Below are positions 7,622 to 11,184 of a stretch of 11,184 nucleotides of DNA, piece after piece. Position 1 is the stretch's first letter; each line of letters opens with the position of its first letter. The DNA comes from an uncultured Porphyromonadaceae bacterium (GTDB taxonomy: Bacteria > Bacteroidota > Bacteroidia > Bacteroidales > Muribaculaceae). Position numbers and translations under genes: made by a program. Location of the stretch: positions 1 through 11,184 of the forward strand of contig CAMWOD010000015.1 in NCBI GenBank assembly GCA_947175715.1, given 5' to 3'. The notes beneath the pieces are model-generated. The model saw nothing but the letters and a program-made list of their open reading frames with translations, searched no databases and was not told where the DNA came from.

Positions 7622-7836
7622 ATTTGAAAAAAATTAGTGAATTAGTGTTGGGAAAAAGGGTAATTAAGGCTCCTGTAAAAGTAACACAACAAGTTTTCAC
7701 TTTTTTTTGCTTTTCGCCAATAGGAATTACGGTGCCCACATGTGTTCTAATTACATAAAGAGGGATATAGATCCCCACGACGACTATCTTAATCACACAC
7801 GCATTTCAGCTAATTTTATTTAAGGAGGAACACACA
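7622..7836 (+). promoter_or_regulatory. Divergent intergenic region with strong Shine-Dalgarno
   Basis: About 215 bases of AT-rich DNA between the pldA promoter and the DUF3943 gene. AAGGAGG (7822-7828) ends 8 nt before the ATG at 7837. This is a near-perfect Shine-Dalgarno and the only strong one in the window. A small hairpin, GGGAT/ATCCC with an ATAG loop, lies at 7762-7775, and a run of eight T's at 7701-7708. I found no exact TAnnTTTG box on the plus strand. The nearest, TAATTTTA (7811-7818), is too close to the Shine-Dalgarno to be convincing, so the DUF3943 promoter is unassigned. Confidence 0.5.
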
Positions 7837-8763
7837 ATGTATCGTATCTTATCATTCATCGTAAGCGCCGCCGTCACTTCTGTATCGGCCTCCGGGGCAC
7901 AGCAAGCGGCAGTCGACTCGTTGGCGGTGACCAACGACTCGGTAGCAGTGACCGATCAGCAGCAATCGATTGTTGCGCCAGTGTTAAATAGCGATAGCCT
8001 TGTAGCTTATCAGGCTACTGATTCACTGCGTCTTACACTGCTCGATGATAAAAAGAAGACGATACCCAGCCTTTACGACCTCCCATATTCAGTGACCACA
8101 AGCCATCCCAACTGGAAGAATCTGTGGGTCAACACCGGTGTGCTCTTCGGGGCCGGATTCGCTACCCTGGGCGTGCTTGAGCTCCTCCCCGAGTCGGCCA
8201 CAGCCTGGAACAAAGCAGAAATCCACAAAAAGCCCATCTTCGAGCGCTGGTGGTCCAACGTCAAGAGGGGCCCGTGGTGGGACGAAGACAACGCCGTGTT
8301 CAACTATGTCCTTCACCCCTATGGTGGAGCTGCCTACTATATGAGCGCACGTACACAGGGCTTCAATATGTGGCAGTCGTTTGCCTACGCCGCCGTTATC
8401 TCTACGGTATTTTGGGAATACGGTATCGAGGCTTTCATGGAGGTGCCTTCGGTTCAGGACCTCTTCATCACCCCCATCGGTGGTATGCTCGTGGGCGAGA
8501 CCTTCTATCGTGTGAAGCGCTACATCGTGGAGCACGACTACCGCCTGCTGGGTTCACCCGTGCTTGGTAGAGTCGCAGCTTTCATAGTTGACCCCGTCAA
8601 CGAGGTGATCGACCTGGCGCGCGGCAACCCCAACACCGGCTATTCACGCCGCCATCAGCCCAAGTTGGCAGGCGCTCAGATCACCGTTCAGCCCTGGATG
8701 GGCGGTGCATGGGGTGGCTACCCCGGTGCTAAGGCTGGATTCCAGGTGCAGTGCGTATTCTGA
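7837..8763 (+). CDS. DUF3943 domain envelope protein
   Basis: A 308-aa exported protein of unknown function. An N-terminal signal peptide (MYRILSFIVSAAVTSVSASG) is followed by a low-complexity Ser/Asp/Val/Gln tract (about 24-70) with recurring DSL and NDS units, likely a flexible linker. A hydrophobic segment lies at 97-117. The core shows the DUF3943 pattern: NYVLHPYGGAAYYMSART (156-173), then FWEYGIEAFMEVPSVQDLFITPIGGMLVGE (192-221), and a basic C-terminal stretch with RYIVEHDYR. The tail (QITVQPWMGG to QVQCVF) could be beta-structured. There is no lipobox cysteine, so it is not an evident lipoprotein; periplasmic or outer-membrane location is inferred. The start is fixed by a strong Shine-Dalgarno. 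It lies divergent to pldA and 56 bp upstream of asnA, which has its own promoter. Confidence 0.8.
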   Translation: MYRILSFIVSAAVTSVSASGAQQAAVDSLAVTNDSVAVTDQQQSIVAPVLNSDSLVAYQATDSLRLTLLDDKKKTIPSLYDLPYSVTTSHPNWKNLWVNTGVLFGAGFATLGVLELLPESATAWNKAEIHKKPIFERWWSNVKRGPWWDEDNAVFNYVLHPYGGAAYYMSARTQGFNMWQSFAYAAVISTVFWEYGIEAFMEVPSVQDLFITPIGGMLVGETFYRVKRYIVEHDYRLLGSPVLGRVAAFIVDPVNEVIDLARGNPNTGYSRRHQPKLAGAQITVQPWMGGAWGGYPGAKAGFQVQCVF

Positions 8764-8772
8764 TCGCAGCGA

Positions 8773-8802
8773 TTGCTACAATATAAATAATTACTATTTT
8801 TG
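8773..8802 (+). promoter_or_regulatory. Promoter of asnA, -33 and -7 boxes
   Basis: TTG (8773-8775) is followed after 19 nt by TATTTTTG (8795-8802), an exact fit to the Bacteroidota TTG/TAnnTTTG pattern and spacing. Transcription should begin near 8806-8809, leaving a leader of about 11-14 nt before the ATG at 8820. It begins 10 nt after the DUF3943 stop and shows that asnA need not depend on upstream transcription. Confidence 0.7.
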
Positions 8803-8819
8803 TGGCAAAGAATCAGATT

Positions 8820-9851
8820 ATGAGCCTTATCATACCCTCCAATTATCGCAACAAACTGCTGGCCGAAACCACCGAGATAGCCATCAAAAGCATAAAAGAC
8901 GACTTTCAGCAGCGTCTCATCGAGGCCCTCAACCTGCGTCGCATCACCGCCCCGATGGTGGTGCCGCGCGGATCGGGACTCAACGACGACCTCGACGGCA
9001 AGCAGTCCCCGGTGAGCTTTGCGGTCAACGATGCCGATATCGAGGCTGAGGTAGTGCAGTCGCTCGCCAAGTGGAAGCGCGTGAAGCTCGCCACCTACGG
9101 CATAGCCCCGGGATATGGGCTCTACACCGACATGAACGCCCTGCGCCCGGCCGAACACCTCGACAATCTGCATTCTATCTATGTGGACCAGTGGGACTGG
9201 GAGCGCACTATCAACGACGCCGACCGCAATGTCGACTACCTCACCACCACCGTGCGAAGCATCTATGCGGCCATCAAAGGCTCAGAGGAGTTGGTATACA
9301 AGATGTTCCCCCATATCACCCCCACACTCCCCGACGACATCCATATAATACACGCCCAGGAACTGCTCGACCGCTACCCTCACCTTGAACCCGACGAGCG
9401 CGAGGCCCAGGTGGCGCGTGAGCATGGCGCAGTGTTCATCATGGGCATCGGCGGAAACCTTTCCGACGGTAAGCCTCATGGATTGCGCGCCCCCGACTAC
9501 GACGACTGGTCCACCACCACCGCACCGGGCCTATCGGGACTCAACGGCGACATCGTGGTGTGGAACCATGTGCTCGACCTCCCATTCGAGCTATCGTCGA
9601 TGGGTATACGTGTCGACCCCGAAGCGCTACGCCGACAGCTCAAGCTCACCGGCACTGAGTATCGTGCCCAGCTGCCATTTCACCGTCAACTCCTTGAGGG
9701 AGAGCTGCCCCCGTCGATAGGTGGCGGCATAGGCCAGAGCCGCCTCTGCATGCTGCTGCTGCAGAAGGCCCACATCGGCGAAGTCCAGTCATCCATCTGG
9801 CCCCCCTCTCACATCGCCCCCCTCACCGCCGCCGGTATCCACCTGCTCTAA
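8820..9851 (+). CDS. asnA: Aspartate--ammonia ligase (ammonia-dependent asparagine synthetase A)
   Basis: Cytoplasmic enzyme making asparagine from aspartate, ammonia and ATP (to AMP and PPi). Its fold is that of class II aminoacyl-tRNA synthetases. The 343-aa product aligns by eye with E. coli AsnA (330 aa) over its whole length. Shared landmarks include VVQSLAKWKR, GLYTDMNALRP, SIYVDQWDWER, IHIIHAQELLDRYP, GAVFIMGIGG, LRAPDYDDWST, LNGDIVVWN, FELSSMGIRVD and GGGIGQSRLCMLLLQ. A GTG at 8802 would add 6 residues, but it overlaps the -7 promoter box, so the ATG at 8820 is chosen. It looks complete and functional. No paired regulator (asnC-like) is in the window. The stop is followed within 18 bp by the first hairpin repeat. 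Confidence 0.95.
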   Translation: MSLIIPSNYRNKLLAETTEIAIKSIKDDFQQRLIEALNLRRITAPMVVPRGSGLNDDLDGKQSPVSFAVNDADIEAEVVQSLAKWKRVKLATYGIAPGYGLYTDMNALRPAEHLDNLHSIYVDQWDWERTINDADRNVDYLTTTVRSIYAAIKGSEELVYKMFPHITPTLPDDIHIIHAQELLDRYPHLEPDEREAQVAREHGAVFIMGIGGNLSDGKPHGLRAPDYDDWSTTTAPGLSGLNGDIVVWNHVLDLPFELSSMGIRVDPEALRRQLKLTGTEYRAQLPFHRQLLEGELPPSIGGGIGQSRLCMLLLQKAHIGEVQSSIWPPSHIAPLTAAGIHLL

Positions 9852-9868
9852 TCAGATTTAGGGATCCA

Positions 9869-9940
9869 GGTAGGGACGCGATTTTTCGCGTCCTACTCCG
9901 CTATCGTCAGATAGGTCTGATAATTCCAATTACTCCAATA
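9869..9940 (+). repeat. Hairpin repeat, copy 1 (72 bp)
   Basis: This copy and the one at 10816-10896 match at 70 of 71 positions before their 9-bp unit number differs. The element begins GGTAGGGACGCG. It then forms a perfect 8-bp hairpin (GGACGCGA, TTT, TCGCGTCC; 9873-9893 with the extra G) and continues through CTATC/GATAG and TCAGA/TCTGA arms to an AATTCCAATTACTCCAATA end. Lying 17 bp after the asnA stop, it may act as a transcript 3' end, although the T's sit in the loop rather than after the stem. The element type is not one I can name. Confidence 0.85.
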
Positions 9941-10083
9941 CCCACAATATCATGCCTTCGGCACTCCGATTCTTTGGGGGGCCTCCCCCCACACTCGGTC
10001 GCTACGCTCCCATCATGTGGGGTTCGGTACAACCTCGTCGCGCTGCGACTCCGCAGCTGCGGCATAAATGAAATGTTAAATGT
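9941..10083 (+). repeat. Inverted-repeat-rich spacer between asnA repeat and higBA
   Basis: No gene is visible here. It contains a G6/C6 hairpin with a 3-nt loop (9976-9990) and CCCCACA/TGTGGGG arms 22 nt apart (9987-9993, 10016-10022) that share C's with the former. It also holds a GTCGC/GCGAC hairpin (10037-10049) and the 12-bp palindrome CCGCAGCTGCGG (10051-10062). Open frames crossing it look like by-products of this structure. Confidence 0.6.
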
Positions 10084-10101
10084 GTTTCCCGATAAGGAAA
10101 C
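10084..10101 (+). promoter_or_regulatory. Inverted repeat, candidate HigA operator
   Basis: GTTTCC and GGAAAC are perfect 6-bp arms around CGATAA. The element ends 6 nt upstream of the -7 box of the toxin-antitoxin operon, so a bound repressor would block the -33 region. HigA-type antitoxins commonly repress their own operon through such palindromes. The same arms recur in the large hairpin at 11026-11055, so it could instead be a relic of the local repeats. Confidence 0.45.
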
Positions 10102-10107
10102 TTTTTG

Positions 10108-10115
10108 TATATTTG
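10108..10115 (+). promoter_or_regulatory. -7 promoter box of the higBA operon
   Basis: TATATTTG is an exact TAnnTTTG match. Predicted transcription start near 10120 gives a leader of about 24 nt before the toxin ATG at 10144. There is no clear -33 TTTG; the inverted repeat occupies that position. The leader holds two direct copies of TTATTAA (10121-10127 and 10133-10139). Confidence 0.6.
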
Positions 10116-10143
10116 CGGGGTTATTAATTGTATTATTAAGAAT

Positions 10144-10491
10144 ATGGTCCGACCTGTATTTCAATTGTTTTTATTAGAAGCTGCGAGAGACTTCCTCAAG
10201 TCTCTACCTATACAGGCTCGAAATAAGATATATTACAATATCAAGAAAGTACAGGGGGGAGTTAAGGATTATGAACTTTTCAAAAAGTTAGAAAATTCTG
10301 AGATATGGGAGTTTCGAACCTTATACCAGGGGACAGCATATAGGTTATTTTCTTTCTGGGATAAGGAAGCAGAGGCCCTCGTGATAGCAACTCACGGAAT
10401 AATAAAGAAAACGCAGAAAACGCCCTCTAAGGAGATAGCTCGAGCCGAAGAGTTGAGGCGGAAATATTTCGAGGCAAAAATAAAGAAATGA
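10144..10491 (+). CDS. higB: RelE/HigB-family toxin (Gp49-like, DUF891)
   Basis: A 115-aa basic protein of the Gp49-like RelE/HigB toxin family, whose members usually cleave mRNA on the ribosome. Family landmarks are KKLENSEIWEFR (47-58), YQGTAYRLFSFW (61-72) and the C-terminal THGIIKKTQKTPSKEIARA (83-101). Candidate active-site or RNA-contacting residues are R58, R67 and the K88-K89/K92 cluster. Length is normal. The ATG at 10144 is chosen; an upstream TTG at 10105 would put the promoter box inside the coding region. It is toxin-first, the usual HigBA order, and overlaps the antitoxin by 4 bp. It is distinctly AT-richer than asnA and the core genes, which suggests acquisition. Activity cannot be judged from the sequence, but no key motif is missing. 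Confidence 0.82.
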   Translation: MVRPVFQLFLLEAARDFLKSLPIQARNKIYYNIKKVQGGVKDYELFKKLENSEIWEFRTLYQGTAYRLFSFWDKEAEALVIATHGIIKKTQKTPSKEIARAEELRRKYFEAKIKK

Positions 10492-10820
10492 AACCAGTAA
10501 GCGATATGAAACTTTACACCTTTGACGAGGTGTTAAATGAAGATTTAGGACAAGTAGGTACTCCCCAGAGGGATGCTTTTGAGGCTGAGGTGGAGGCAGA
10601 TGTGCGCGCCTATCATATCGGTGAAGCCATAAAACGTGCCCGAGTTGAAAAGAACTTAACGCAGCAGCAATTAGGTGAGCTGATGGGGGTGCAAAGAGCA
10701 CAGATTTCTAAAATTGAAAGTGGGAAGAACCTAAATTTTTCCACTATAGCTCGTGCGTTTAAGGCTATGGGAATTCCAGCTAATTTGGCTTTTGGAGGCG
10801 TATCGCTGTCTCTTTGGTAG
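10488..10820 (+). CDS. higA: HigA-type antitoxin, XRE-family HTH protein
   Basis: A 110-aa DNA-binding antitoxin that should bind and neutralise the upstream toxin and repress the operon. The N-terminal part (to about 45, with LGQVGTPQRDAFEAE) is the kind of segment expected to contact toxin. An XRE/HTH_3 domain follows at about 46-97: GEAIKRARVEKNLTQQQLGE, then MGVQRAQISKIESGKN as turn and recognition helix. ATG at 10488 overlaps the toxin stop (ATGA), implying translational coupling; a second in-frame ATG at 10506 is possible. The C-terminus LAFGGVSLSLW resembles natural ends of related antitoxins, so the gene looks complete. However, its TAG stop (10818-10820) is the fourth base onward of the second hairpin repeat. 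Confidence 0.83.
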   Translation: MKPVSDMKLYTFDEVLNEDLGQVGTPQRDAFEAEVEADVRAYHIGEAIKRARVEKNLTQQQLGELMGVQRAQISKIESGKNLNFSTIARAFKAMGIPANLAFGGVSLSLW

Positions 10821-10896
10821 GGACGCGATTTTTCGCGTCCGACTCCGCTATCGTCAGATAGGTCTGATAATTCCAATTACTCCAATTACTCCAATA
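10816..10896 (+). repeat. Hairpin repeat, copy 2 (81 bp)
   Basis: Direct repeat of 9869-9940, 947 bp downstream, with one substitution (T at 9894 to G at 10841) and one extra 9-bp unit ATTACTCCA at its end. The 8-bp hairpin arms are unchanged. It supplies the higA stop codon and would place the hairpin directly at the 3' end of the operon transcript, where it may protect or terminate the mRNA. Confidence 0.85.
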
Positions 10897-11184
10897 TGTC
10901 GAATCCCCATGAAGTGGGGACCGGCAGCTACGCAGCCGTGTTTTTGTGAGAATACCGCTTCCTCAAGCTGCACGCGGCTCTGCCGCGCTTGCATGTGGCT
11001 AACTTGAGGCGCAGCTACGCCGCGCGTTTCCGCTGGCGCTATGCGCCGCGGAAACCCAACCTCCACGACACGCCACGCGGCAACATTACTGCGACCTCTC
11101 CGAGGCCGCTGTTTTTGGGAGGGGTGCTTCCCCAGGTTCCGTCGACTTCGCCTCCTCCACCAGGGGCTATCTACAACCGTCGGC
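10897..11184 (+). repeat. Non-coding hairpin-dense tail
   Basis: No credible gene in these 288 bases. Successive inverted repeats fill the first half: TCCCCA/TGGGGA (10904-10920), CGGC/GCCG (10922-10938), and CCTCAAG/CTTGAGG (10961-11009) enclosing CGCGGC/GCCGCG (10973-10987). A long stem at 11026-11055 follows (GTTTCCGC + GGCGC against GCGCC + GCGGAAAC, 13 bp, one bulged T, TAT loop). GGGG/CCCC is at 11121-11133. The phrase GCAGCTACGC appears at 10925-ish and again at 11011. This looks like a mosaic interspersed element or recombination hotspot; it runs off the window edge. Confidence 0.6.

Noticed and set aside
7643..7650. TAGTGTTG as a plus-strand promoter for the DUF3943 gene
   Set aside because: It has one mismatch to TAnnTTTG, and the upstream TTTG at 7623-7626 is only 16 nt away, outside the usual spacing.
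7696..7708. T-run as an intrinsic terminator
   Set aside because: No stable hairpin precedes the eight T's on the plus strand, and no plus-strand gene ends upstream of it.
7614..7796. 60-aa minus-strand open frame in the divergent intergenic region
   Set aside because: It covers the pldA -33 region, has AT-driven composition and no family resemblance; an AGGAG near 7675 on that strand lies within it rather than before its start.
8089..8535. 148-aa minus-strand open frame opposite the DUF3943 gene
   Set aside because: It is fully antisense to a gene with signal peptide and strong Shine-Dalgarno; no domain seen.
10488..10820. higA truncated by insertion of the repeat
   Set aside because: The HTH domain is complete and the LAFGGVSLSLW end looks like the natural C-terminus of related antitoxins, so truncation is not supported even though the stop lies in the repeat.
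9869..10896. CRISPR-like direct repeats
   Set aside because: There are only two copies, 947 bp apart, with genes between them; no regular spacers or cas genes.

Overview
The window looks like a chromosomal segment of a gut-type Bacteroidales bacterium, possibly Muribaculaceae-like. This rests on three things: promoters of the Bacteroidota TAnnTTTG type, A-rich translation starts mostly without Shine-Dalgarno sequences, and a gene set (a long TGS-domain uridine-kinase-like protein, a DUF3943 protein, an asnA-type asparagine synthetase) familiar from that order. The family-level guess is inference. The protein-coding core is moderately GC-rich. The first ~150 bases and the toxin-antitoxin pair are visibly AT-richer.

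Layout. 1-168: AT-rich edge with a possible 3' end of an upstream gene. 152-4548 (+): an EamA-type drug/metabolite transporter, then two tandem EptA-like phosphoethanolamine transferases (5 membrane helices plus an alkaline-phosphatase-fold domain). 7584-4542 (-): a convergent three-gene run of outer-membrane phospholipase A (pldA), a short Sfp-type 4'-phosphopantetheinyl transferase and the uridine-kinase-like protein. The stop codons of the second transferase and the kinase interlock (7-bp overlap). 7585-7836: a divergent intergenic region with the pldA promoter and an unusually strong Shine-Dalgarno sequence for the next gene. 7837-8763 (+): a DUF3943 envelope protein. 8820-9851 (+): asnA, behind a near-consensus promoter. 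9852-11184: an accessory region with two copies of a ~72-bp hairpin repeat, one after asnA and one at the end of a HigBA-type toxin-antitoxin operon (10144-10820), each followed by DNA dense in inverted repeats.

How it fits together. Much of the core concerns the envelope. The two transferases would use phosphatidylethanolamine to decorate a surface glycolipid. PldA has an intact His-Ser-Asn catalytic set and would hydrolyse phospholipids misplaced in the outer leaflet. The DUF3943 protein is predicted to be exported. No single pathway unites them in the sequence, so joint action in outer-membrane lipid homeostasis is inference. I found no CRISPR array, phage or IS gene, rRNA or tRNA. The least explained parts are the repeat elements flanking HigBA and the hairpin-rich tail.
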